Shown here: positions 1-7,992 of the stretch, one piece after another | How positions within the stretch are numbered: position 1 is the first letter of the stretch | How the letters are laid out: each line of letters opens with the position of its first letter | NCBI GenBank assembly: GCA_000317655.1 | Contig: CP003940.1 | Location: 2,551,547 to 2,615,546, forward strand | Origin: Cyanobacterium stanieri PCC 7202 | GTDB taxonomy: Bacteria > Cyanobacteriota > Cyanobacteriia > Cyanobacteriales > Cyanobacteriaceae | Reading direction: 5' to 3' | Length of the DNA: 64,000 bases | Notes under the pieces: model-generated | Seen by the model: the letters and a program-made list of their open reading frames with translations, nothing else | What the model was told of the DNA's origin: nothing | Databases searched by the model: none | Translations under genes and position numbers: made by a program

Positions 1-527
1 CTTTGTACTATTTCTACTTTCGATAAAGTTACAAGAGGAGCTATTAACTGGGGGGATTTTCCTTCGATACCCACCTTAGAGGAAAGATTGGCGAGGTTTT
101 GGAAGGCGGTTAAATATTCGGGGCGACAATCGGGATAACCGGAATAATCCACGGCGTTAATACCCAAATAAATAGCCTCTGCGCCCTTGGCTTCGGCGAG
201 GGAAAGGGCAATGGCAATGAAAACCGTATTACGCCCTGGCACATAGGTTGAGGGGATTTCATCAGCTTTTACTCCATCTTTGGGGATATTCATTGTCGCA
301 TCGGTGAGAGATGAACCACCCCACAAAGAAAGATTCACATCGATAATATAATGTTCTTTGATGCCCAAGGCTTCGGCGACATTGCGGGATGCCTCCAATT
401 CCTTGAGATGTCTTTGTCCATAACGAAATGATAAGGCTATTACATCATAACCTTCTTTAAGGGCGATCGCGCCGCTAGTGGCAGAATCTAAACCTCCTGA
501 TAATAATACAATGGCTTTTTTGTTCAT
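1..527 (-). CDS. queC: 7-cyano-7-deazaguanine synthase QueC (partial, C-terminus cut by window)
   Basis: QueC converts 7-carboxy-7-deazaguanine to preQ0 in an ATP- and ammonia-dependent step of cytosolic queuosine biosynthesis. The reverse-strand translation begins [19 protein letters not shown], with the SGGxDS P-loop of N-type ATP pyrophosphatases at residues 9-14, and continues with YGQRH, a YVPGRNTVF stretch and [16 protein letters not shown], all typical of QueC. About 175 codons are present. The usual length is about 225-230, so the zinc-binding cysteine cluster near the C-terminus lies outside the window. The ATG at 527 is the only sensible start. The later pathway enzyme QueA is encoded about 38 kb away, so the pathway is present but not clustered here. 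Family assignment is secure. Confidence 0.93.
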   Translation of the reverse strand, partial: MNKKAIVLLSGGLDSATSGAIALKEGYDVIALSFRYGQRHLKELEASRNVAEALGIKEHYIIDVNLSLWGGSSLTDATMNIPKDGVKADEIPSTYVPGRNTVFIAIALSLAEAKGAEAIYLGINAVDYSGYPDCRPEYLTAFQNLANLSSKVGIEGKSPQLIAPLVTLSKVEIVQ

Positions 528-617
528 AGTAATAATTAGGGTTTGATGAAAAATTGGAATCGAAATTTTCAGCACTAAATAATCAAATCTTTGCTTATTT
601 TTTTTAATTATTATAGT

Positions 618-1682
618 TTATAAATAATCTTGATTATTCTCTTTATTTTGTAATAATTTTAGTGCCTTTTTTATGTCCTGAGTTTGGTTTTTATTAACCA
701 CCAAAGTAGCATTACCATCTCTGACAATTACTATATCTTCTAAGCCAATAGTCATAATTATTTCATCATTTTGACTACTATAAATAATAGAATTTTTAGT
801 CTGATAATTAACACTATTAGTATTAGTCACATTATCATCATCAGTTTTAGATAACAACCTTTCTAGGGCATTCCAATCCCCCAAGTCATCCCAAGGAAAA
901 TCTGCAGGTAATACATAAGCCGAGGCAGTTTTTTCCATTAAAGCATAGTCAATGCTAATTTTTTCCAAATCAAAATATCCTTGTTCTCCCTTTTCCCGTA
1001 AAGGTTTCAAGATTTGAGGGGCAAACTTTTCCAACTCTTGTAATACAAAATTTACCTCAAAAATAAACATCCCACTATTCCAACTATAATCCCCCGTGGC
1101 GATGAATTTAGAGGCGGTTTCTTGGTCTGGTTTTTCCGTAAAACGAGTTACTTTATACACAGGTAAACCGTTTATTTCCCCTTCCTTTTCTCCCTGTTGG
1201 ATATAGCCATAACCCGTAGAGGGATAAGTCGGATTAATACCAAGGGTGACAATAGCTTTTTGAGTTTGGGCAAACTCAACTCCAGCCTGAATCGTTTTTA
1301 TAAAGCCCTCTGGGGAGTTAATCCAATGGTCAGCGGGGAAAAAACCTGCGATCGCATCATCACCGAAAAGCCGTTGTACCTCAAGACTAGCCCAAGCCAC
1401 AGCGGGGGCGGTATCTTTACCTTCAGGCTCCACTAAAATATTTTTTTCAGGTAACAAAGGCAACTGTTGCCTCACATTCTCCGCCACCAAAGCCGAAGTA
1501 ATCACCATCAAATTATCCCAACCATCCACCAAAGGCAAAAGACGGTTAGCCGTAGCCTGTAAAAGACTGATACCACTACCATCCAGACATAAAAACTGCT
1601 TGGGGCGGGTGCGACGACTCAAGGGCCAAAAACGCTCACCCTTTCCCCCCGCCAAAATTACAGGAATAAATTTCGATTTCAT
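618..1682 (-). CDS. manC: Mannose-1-phosphate guanylyltransferase
   Basis: This enzyme makes GDP-mannose from mannose-1-phosphate and GTP, feeding GDP-mannose/GDP-fucose sugars into surface glycans. The sugar-nucleotidyltransferase signature LAGGKGERFWPLSRR sits at residues 10-24, PADHW at 116-120 and FTEKPD at 181-186. At 354 residues it is the short form: the C-terminal cupin phosphomannose isomerase domain of bifunctional ManC/AlgA proteins is absent. The start is an ATG at 1682. It is transcribed towards queC with a 90-bp AT-rich spacer, so the two may or may not share a transcript. Specificity for mannose rather than another hexose-1-phosphate is inferred from overall resemblance to the GMP family, not from a visible specificity residue. 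Confidence 0.87.
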   Translation of the reverse strand: MKSKFIPVILAGGKGERFWPLSRRTRPKQFLCLDGSGISLLQATANRLLPLVDGWDNLMVITSALVAENVRQQLPLLPEKNILVEPEGKDTAPAVAWASLEVQRLFGDDAIAGFFPADHWINSPEGFIKTIQAGVEFAQTQKAIVTLGINPTYPSTGYGYIQQGEKEGEINGLPVYKVTRFTEKPDQETASKFIATGDYSWNSGMFIFEVNFVLQELEKFAPQILKPLREKGEQGYFDLEKISIDYALMEKTASAYVLPADFPWDDLGDWNALERLLSKTDDDNVTNTNSVNYQTKNSIIYSSQNDEIIMTIGLEDIVIVRDGNATLVVNKNQTQDIKKALKLLQNKENNQDYL

Positions 1683-1747
1683 CTTTCTAAAAAAACTAAA
1701 TTAATGAATAATACTAAATTCTATAGTAATAATATATTAATCGTGGC

Positions 1748-1825
1748 GGGGAACAGGGAACGGGGAACAGGCAACAGATAATAATCGTTTACTGTCAATT
1801 CTCAATTATTCATTATCAATTATCC
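1748..1825. repeat. Heptameric short tandem repeats (GGGAACA-type then AATTATC-type)
   Basis: Two adjoining arrays with a 7-bp period are visible: four imperfect copies of RGGGAAC from 1748, then AATTCTC/AATTATT/CATTATC/AATTATC units up to about 1825. The second array runs into the 3' end of the MATE exporter gene and encodes its last residues. Heptameric short tandemly repeated repetitive (STRR) sequences are well known in cyanobacteria. Confidence 0.75.
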
Positions 1826-3188
1826 ATTGCTTTCCTGCCAAAGTTTGAAATCGCCACACAAAAACCACAGAAGCAATAATTACCCCAATCAAAAGTCCTA
1901 ACCACAAACCCACAGCCCCCAAATTTAAGCCAAATGCAAACCAGTAAGCACAGGTTAAGCCAATGCACCAGTAGAATAGGAAACTTAAAACCATTGGCAC
2001 ATGGGTATCCTGTAAACCTTGCAACGCTCCATAGGCAATTTTTTGGACTCCATCAAAGATATGGGCGATCGCCGCTACCCTTAGAATAGATACTGCAAGG
2101 GATACGATGGGGGCATTTTCTGGCTCAAGCACATTAATATATAATCCCACAATTTGCTCAGGAAAAACCAACAACAAAACCACCACAAACATACTCCACA
2201 AAGTCCCCACCGTCACACTGACTAACCCTGCCTGACGAATGCCCAACATATTTTCTTGCCCAAACCATTTACCAACCCTAGCAGTGGCGGCAAACGACAT
2301 CCCCAACGGCACCATATAAATGATATTCATAGTTTGAAAAACAATCTGATGGGCTGCCAATCCATCCGTACCAAATTCTGCCATGAGATAGCTAACGGCG
2401 GTATATACCCCCACCTCAAGAGTTGTAAAAACTCCAATGGGTACCCCTATTTTTAGCAATTTCCAGAGTGTTTTTGGTTTTAGCTGATAGAGGCGGGAAA
2501 AAAATTGATAATCTTTGAAATGCTCATTGACAGAAAGATAGATAATTAAAGCAGTAAACATCCCCCACCATGTGAGAGTAGAAGCCAACGCCAAACCTGC
2601 CAATTCCAAACGAGGAAATCCCCACACCCCAAAACCCAAAACATAGTTACCTAAAATATTAAAACCCGTGGCGATGGTAACAATCCAAAAAATTGGACGG
2701 GCTTGGGATAGGGCAGAAACTACACCCCGTAACATGGCAAAACCCAACGCAGGAAATAAGCCCCATAACATAATATCAAGGTATGTACTGGCTAATGCGA
2801 TGGTGGTATTATCTAATCCTAATCCTCCCACTAAACTATCAAAGTGGGCGGTGCCTATCATAATGGGGATAGATAGAAGTAAGGATAACCATAACCCCTG
2901 TCGGGTAAATTGTTCGATGTCATTTTTATTTCCAGCACCATAGGCATTTGCCACTAAGGGAGTCACACCCATAACGATGCCACTGGTGGCTATCATGATG
3001 GAAAAAAAGGTAATGGAAGCTAATGCCCCAGCCGCCAAAATTTCGTTGCCCAAATGTCCCATCATCACGGTATCAGCGAATCCTGTGGTTAACTGTGCCA
3101 CCTGCGCACTGGCTAGGGGTATGGCTAGTTTTAGAAATGCTCTAATTTCTGTACGAATACCCAATTTTGGATGATTGGGAATGGTCAT
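1806..3188 (-). CDS. MATE family multidrug/cation efflux protein
   Basis: MATE proteins export cationic drugs and metabolites in exchange for Na+ or H+. The 460-residue sequence is hydrophobic throughout, with about twelve predicted membrane segments. Its N-terminal half contains AQLTTGFADTVMMGHLG, the typical first-helix signature of the NorM/DinF branch. The length matches the family (450-480). The start is an ATG at 3188. The last residues (IIDNE) are encoded by the AATTATC heptamer array, so the present stop codon lies inside a repeat. The substrate cannot be read from the sequence. The upstream gene lipA is separated by another repeat array, so co-transcription is uncertain. Confidence 0.9.
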   Translation of the reverse strand: MTIPNHPKLGIRTEIRAFLKLAIPLASAQVAQLTTGFADTVMMGHLGNEILAAGALASITFFSIMIATSGIVMGVTPLVANAYGAGNKNDIEQFTRQGLWLSLLLSIPIMIGTAHFDSLVGGLGLDNTTIALASTYLDIMLWGLFPALGFAMLRGVVSALSQARPIFWIVTIATGFNILGNYVLGFGVWGFPRLELAGLALASTLTWWGMFTALIIYLSVNEHFKDYQFFSRLYQLKPKTLWKLLKIGVPIGVFTTLEVGVYTAVSYLMAEFGTDGLAAHQIVFQTMNIIYMVPLGMSFAATARVGKWFGQENMLGIRQAGLVSVTVGTLWSMFVVVLLLVFPEQIVGLYINVLEPENAPIVSLAVSILRVAAIAHIFDGVQKIAYGALQGLQDTHVPMVLSFLFYWCIGLTCAYWFAFGLNLGAVGLWLGLLIGVIIASVVFVWRFQTLAGKQWIIDNE

Positions 3189-3260
3189 GTTAAAAAATCT
3201 CCTGTATCCTTTATTGTTATTTTGGCGTTCCTGATTTTAGATATAATTTCTCATTTAGGC

Positions 3261-3328
3261 AGGGAACAGGGAACAGAGAATGGGCAACAGTAATTGTCCA
3301 TTATCAATTATCAATTATCAATTGTACA
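3261..3328. repeat. Heptameric tandem repeats (GGGAACA and AATTATC types)
   Basis: In the spacer between lipA and the MATE gene, GGGAACA-like heptamers (3262-3290) are followed by ATTGTCC and three copies of AATTATC (3292-3328). This is the same pair of repeat types, in the same order, as at 1748-1825, so the two spacers are partly duplicated. Confidence 0.75.
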
Positions 3329-3337
3329 TTACCTTTA

Positions 3338-4219
3338 CTATTCCCCTGCATGGTAAGAGCTACGCACCAAAGGACCACTACGAACATGACTAAATCCCAT
3401 TTTAAGGGCGATCGCCCCTAACTCATCAAATTCTTTTGGAGTCCAATATTTTTCCACAGGTAAATGAGCCAAAGACGGACGCATATATTGCCCGATGGTA
3501 ATGCGATCGCACTTTATACCCCGTAAATCCTCCAAAGTAGCAATAATCTCCTCCTTAGTTTCTCCCAAACCCAACATTAAACCCGATTTCGTGGGAATAC
3601 TATCATCAAACCCCTTCACCAACTGCAACACCCGCAACGAGCGCTCATACTTACCACCCCGACGCACAGGATTTTGTAACCGTGGCACCGTTTCCACATT
3701 GTGATTATAACAAGCAGGTTTTGCCCTCACCACCGTAGCCACCCTGAGCGCCTGTTGATTTTCCGCATCCTTTCCCGTGCCAAAATCAGGAGTCAACACC
3801 TCAATTCGTGTCGTGGGGTTAACCTTCCTAACCTCATCCATCACCTTCACAAACCAACTCGCACCCCCATCAGCTAAATCATCCCGCGCCACCGAAGTCA
3901 ACACCACATAACGCAACCCTAATAACTTTACCGCCTCTGCCACCTTTTTCGGTTCATCCTCATCCAAGCCCATGGGTGCATGACCTTTTTCCACCTGACA
4001 AAAAGCACAGCTACGGGTACACACATGACCCATTAACAAAAAAGTCGCCGTACCATTACCATAACATTCTCCACGATTAGGGCAACGCCCCTCCTCACAG
4101 ATAGTATGAATTTCCCTTTGTTTAACAATCTTTTGCACCCGAGAAATTTCCGACGCTTTACCAATAGGGGCTTTTAACCAACTGGGCAAAGGGGAAGGAG
4201 AAGATACCCTTAAATTCAT
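3338..4219 (-). CDS. lipA: Lipoyl synthase LipA
   Basis: LipA is a radical-SAM enzyme that inserts two sulfurs into octanoyl groups on carrier proteins, producing the lipoyl cofactor of 2-oxoacid dehydrogenases and the glycine cleavage system. Both iron-sulfur clusters can be traced: the auxiliary-cluster cysteines in [12 protein letters not shown] (residues 41, 46, 52) and the radical-SAM motif CTRSCAFC (67, 71, 74). The C-terminal RSSYHA contains the serine that ligates the auxiliary cluster. The length of 293 is normal, and the start is an ATG at 4219. Many cyanobacteria carry two lipA copies; which paralogue this is cannot be told from the window. It stands alone between a divergent oxidase gene and the MATE gene. 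Confidence 0.96.
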   Translation of the reverse strand: MNLRVSSPSPLPSWLKAPIGKASEISRVQKIVKQREIHTICEEGRCPNRGECYGNGTATFLLMGHVCTRSCAFCQVEKGHAPMGLDEDEPKKVAEAVKLLGLRYVVLTSVARDDLADGGASWFVKVMDEVRKVNPTTRIEVLTPDFGTGKDAENQQALRVATVVRAKPACYNHNVETVPRLQNPVRRGGKYERSLRVLQLVKGFDDSIPTKSGLMLGLGETKEEIIATLEDLRGIKCDRITIGQYMRPSLAHLPVEKYWTPKEFDELGAIALKMGFSHVRSGPLVRSSYHAGE

Positions 4220-4396
4220 AAATTTCTAAAAAACTACAAAACCGTTGCGCACTCTCCGAGTTTAACATATTCAGAGTCATTCCATAGGTACTCCATCATC
4301 TAGGGATAAGGGAAAAAGAATCCAAAAACGTTAAAATGGAAAGATATAGAACCTAAAAAATAAAAAATCTCTTTAATAAATTAATTTCATATAAAA

Positions 4397-5725
4397 ATGT
4401 CCATCAACTATCAAAATATTATTAACGAATTAGAAGATATAAAGACAATAATAGAACCTGAACAACTCAAAAAATTATCCCAAGACTATTATTATTTCAG
4501 CCCTATTTTAGTCGATAAATTAGCAGACAAAAGAGCCGATTTAGTAGTTCAACCCACCACAGAAGAAGAAATTTTAAAAATAGCTCAAATGTGTGTTAAA
4601 TATCAAATTCCTCTAACAGTAAGGGGCGCTGGTACAGGAAATTATGGACAGTGTATCCCCCTTAATGGGGGTATCGTCTTGGATATGACAGAAATGAAAA
4701 AAATTCACTGGATCAAAAATGGCAGTGCCTGTGTACAAGCAGGGGTGAAAATGGCAACCCTAGAAAGGGCAACCCGCAAAGAAGGATGGGAATTAAGAAT
4801 GATCCCCTCCACCTATAAAATTGCTACCATTGGGGGTTTTTTTGGAGGTGGTAGTGGGGGCATCGGCTCAATCAATTATGGACAGTTGAGAGATAGGGGA
4901 AATCTGCACCGAGTAAGGGTTGTTACCTTAGAAAAAGAGCCAAGAATTTTGGAACTAAAAGGAGACGAAACCCAACAAATTAACCACGCCTATGGCACCA
5001 ATGGTATTATCACAGAATTGGAAATTCCCCTTGCCCCTGCCTATCAATGGTTAGATGTCATTGTTACTTTTCCTCACTTCATGGATGCGGCAAAATTTGG
5101 GCAAGATTTGGCAGATAGTGATGGCATTATCAAAAGGTTAATTAGTGTCCATGCCAGTCCTATTCCTGAATATTTTACAGCCCTAAAAGACTATTTACCA
5201 AAAGGAGAAAGCTGTGCTTTATTAACGGTGAGTGACAATTCATTAAATGCTCTTTCTGAATTAGTAAAAGAACATCAAGGAAAAATTACTTATCAAGAAA
5301 ATTTAGAGAAAAAAAATAGCCTAAATTTAATTGAATTTACTTGGAATCATACCACCTTTCACGCCCGAAATATTGACCCCAATATTACCTATTTACAAAC
5401 CTTCTTTTTTAGCCTTGAAAAAGTGGAAGAAATGTATAAATATTTTGGGGATGAAGTGATGATACACCTTGAATTTATGAGGGTGGGAGGTAAAGCTATT
5501 CCTGCAGGATTGCAGTTGGTAAGATATAGCACCCCAGAGCGATTAAATGAAATTATCCAGTATCACGAAGAAAATGGGGCTTTTATTGCCAATCCCCATA
5601 CCTATATATTAGAAGATGGAGGAAGAAAGCAAATTGAACCTGAGCAACTAAAATTTAAGCAAATGGTCGATCCCTATGGTTTAATGAATCAAGGTAAAAT
5701 GAAGGCATGGACAGAAAATAATTAA
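4397..5725 (+). CDS. FAD-binding oxidase (GlcD/vanillyl-alcohol oxidase fold)
   Basis: The N-terminal half carries a PP-loop-type FAD-binding domain (FAD_binding_4/PCMH): PLTVRGAGTGNYGQCIPL around residue 75 and IGGFFGGGSGGIGS around 150 are the expected flavin pyrophosphate loops. The protein has 442 residues and no signal peptide, so it is probably cytosolic. It resembles glycolate/D-lactate dehydrogenase-like flavoproteins, but the C-terminal FAD-oxidase domain is not clear enough to name a substrate. The ATG at 4397 follows an AT-rich stretch without a strong ribosome-binding site. It is divergent from lipA and co-directional with the downstream caspase-like gene, 90 bp away. Family is confident; the reaction is unknown. 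Confidence 0.8.
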   Translation: MSINYQNIINELEDIKTIIEPEQLKKLSQDYYYFSPILVDKLADKRADLVVQPTTEEEILKIAQMCVKYQIPLTVRGAGTGNYGQCIPLNGGIVLDMTEMKKIHWIKNGSACVQAGVKMATLERATRKEGWELRMIPSTYKIATIGGFFGGGSGGIGSINYGQLRDRGNLHRVRVVTLEKEPRILELKGDETQQINHAYGTNGIITELEIPLAPAYQWLDVIVTFPHFMDAAKFGQDLADSDGIIKRLISVHASPIPEYFTALKDYLPKGESCALLTVSDNSLNALSELVKEHQGKITYQENLEKKNSLNLIEFTWNHTTFHARNIDPNITYLQTFFFSLEKVEEMYKYFGDEVMIHLEFMRVGGKAIPAGLQLVRYSTPERLNEIIQYHEENGAFIANPHTYILEDGGRKQIEPEQLKFKQMVDPYGLMNQGKMKAWTENN

Positions 5726-5815
5726 TTTCTGGTAAGTGTAGTTACTCCTCAGCAGTAAAGATTATTCATTTAATTTTTTCTAACCAATAAAATATCAATT
5801 GCCTACAACCTAATT

Positions 5816-7957
5816 ATGAAACTTAATCGACGTACTTTTTTACAGGGGGCAGGTTTTACTTTTGCCTCATTGGGAGGTTTTTTCGGTGAGACAATTTTAC
5901 CGAATCATCAGCTTAACCGTTATGCCCAAGCCTTGGGGGCTTCTAATTCTCGTAAGTTAGCCCTTTTGGTGGGTATTAATCAATATGCTTCAGGTGATAG
6001 TTATTTACGGGGTTGTGTGACGGATGTGGAGTTACAAAAGGAGTTATTGGTTTCTCGTTTTGGTTTCAATCCTAGTGATATTCTGAGTTTAAACAATGGA
6101 AAAGCCTCGAGAGAGTCGATTTTAACTGCTTTTGATGAGCATTTGGCAAAACAGGTAAAGGAAAATGATATAGTTGTTTTTCACTTTAGCGGTTATGGGC
6201 GACAGGTAAGGTTGAATGAGGGTGATGGCAAAATAGGAGAAAGTTTAATCACCCATGGTAGTAGTTTGAAGGGTGATGGTAGGAATGATGATATTTTATT
6301 GGATAGTTTAATTAGTTTATTTCAGACTCTCAAAACTAGCCGTTATACTTTGGTTTTGGATACGAGTTATCAACCTTTTGAGGTTTCGACGGCGACAAAG
6401 TTATGGTTAAGGTCATATCGTGGTGATAATATACCGATGATTGGTAGTCAAGAGTTGGCTTTTAATCAGGATATTAAACAAAAAAGTAAAAAGTCTAATT
6501 CTTTATTGAAGGGTAAGGATAAATCGGGAGGAATTATTTTTACTTCGGCTACGGAGGGATTAGCGACAGAAATTACCAGTAATAATTTTAATGCTGGTTT
6601 ATTTACCTATAGTATTACTCATTCTTTATGGCAAAGTGTTGCCCCTATTAATAATTTAATTTTAAGCAAAAAGGTGGCTGCTAATATTGCTTTAATTAAT
6701 GGAGAATTACAATATACAAATATTACTCTGGCGATAAAAAATGATCTGTCTCCCTATTATATATCTGCGGATGAAGAACATCATGGGGATATAGTAATAA
6801 CTAATGTTAGTAAGGGTAACAATGTTGAATTTGATTTGGTTGGTTTACCTTTATTAGTATTGTTTAATTATGGTGTAAATTCTTGTTTTTCCACAGAAAT
6901 TGACCTATCGCAAAATGTGGTAGTTCAAGTTAATTCTTTGATGGGAAATAAGGCAAAAGGAGTTATTTTAAAGGGTGTTGATAAGGTAGAAAATGGTTTA
7001 GTGTTGAGGGAAGCGGTGAGGGTGATTTCTCGGGATATTGATTTGATGGTGGGTTTGGATAATAGTTTACAAAGAATTGAGAGGGTGGATGCTACTAGCG
7101 CTTTGACTTCTGTGGGGGATTTTAAGGCGATTAATGTGGGGGATAATTATGCAGATTGTATTTTGGGTAAGTTGACTTCTAATGGTAGTTATGGTTTATT
7201 TTCTCAGGCGGGGGTGTTGTTGCCTAATACCATGGCAAAGACTGCTAATGAGGCGGTTTCCACGGCGGTGAAACGATTGAGCAATGCTTTACAGAATAAG
7301 TTGGCTCAAAAGTTGGTTAATTTGACTCTTAATGGTAGCGCTTCTCGTTTACCTGTAAGGGTTGAGGTGGAATATAGCCAGAATAAGCAGAGTTATATTA
7401 GTTATCAGAAAACCCTTTTCAGTGATGGATTGAGTAATAAGTCTGCTAATTTTAAGCCCACTCCTAATGTTACTCAACAAAAGCAGTTGATTAATATTTC
7501 GGCGGGTTCTTCTTTTTCTATTTCTATCCACAATGAAAATGATTATGACCTTTATTATATGATAGTTGGTTTTAATTCTTCGGGAAGGGCGATCGCCTAT
7601 TTTTCCACCCAAAATGTCATGGTAAATGCCCGAGAAACTTTCACCATTCCTGATCCACAAAATACCATTAAATTAATTGATAATGGTAATCAAGGCATAG
7701 GGGAATTAATTATTATTTGTTCTCAATCACCTTTTAATAATACTTTTAATCAACTATATAAAAACAGTAAAAATAGTTTAGAAGAAGAATCTATTATTGT
7801 GTTAAAAAATCCTGTGAGTATAGCCCAATCAATTTTACTAGATTTACATGAGGGCAGTGGTATTACTACCGATTTAGTTCCTAATTTATCAGATGTTTAT
7901 GCTTTAGATTTAAGCAATTGGGCAAGTTTTAATTTTGTCTATGAAATCGAAAGTTAA
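5816..7957 (+). CDS. Tat-exported pseudo-orthocaspase (caspase-like domain plus DUF4384-like C-terminus)
   Basis: The N-terminus has a twin-arginine signal (NRRTFLQGAGF, residues 4-14) and a short hydrophobic stretch, so export by the Tat system is likely. Residues about 46-290 form a peptidase C14 (orthocaspase) domain starting LALLVGINQYASG. The catalytic histidine motif, usually SGHG, reads SGYG (Tyr127), and the cysteine motif, usually DSCHSG or DCCHSG, reads DTSYQ (Ser184). Both catalytic residues are therefore replaced (His to Tyr, Cys to Ser), as described for cyanobacterial pseudo-orthocaspases. Around residues 560-620 a stretch resembles DUF4384, common at the C-terminus of cyanobacterial caspases. 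At 713 residues, the rest is unassigned. It is probably proteolytically inactive, acting as a binding or regulatory protein. Confidence 0.87.
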   Translation: MKLNRRTFLQGAGFTFASLGGFFGETILPNHQLNRYAQALGASNSRKLALLVGINQYASGDSYLRGCVTDVELQKELLVSRFGFNPSDILSLNNGKASRESILTAFDEHLAKQVKENDIVVFHFSGYGRQVRLNEGDGKIGESLITHGSSLKGDGRNDDILLDSLISLFQTLKTSRYTLVLDTSYQPFEVSTATKLWLRSYRGDNIPMIGSQELAFNQDIKQKSKKSNSLLKGKDKSGGIIFTSATEGLATEITSNNFNAGLFTYSITHSLWQSVAPINNLILSKKVAANIALINGELQYTNITLAIKNDLSPYYISADEEHHGDIVITNVSKGNNVEFDLVGLPLLVLFNYGVNSCFSTEIDLSQNVVVQVNSLMGNKAKGVILKGVDKVENGLVLREAVRVISRDIDLMVGLDNSLQRIERVDATSALTSVGDFKAINVGDNYADCILGKLTSNGSYGLFSQAGVLLPNTMAKTANEAVSTAVKRLSNALQNKLAQKLVNLTLNGSASRLPVRVEVEYSQNKQSYISYQKTLFSDGLSNKSANFKPTPNVTQQKQLINISAGSSFSISIHNENDYDLYYMIVGFNSSGRAIAYFSTQNVMVNARETFTIPDPQNTIKLIDNGNQGIGELIIICSQSPFNNTFNQLYKNSKNSLEEESIIVLKNPVSIAQSILLDLHEGSGITTDLVPNLSDVYALDLSNWASFNFVYEIES

Positions 7958-7992
7958 TTAATGGGATAGTGGGGCGTATACTATCCTACTGA

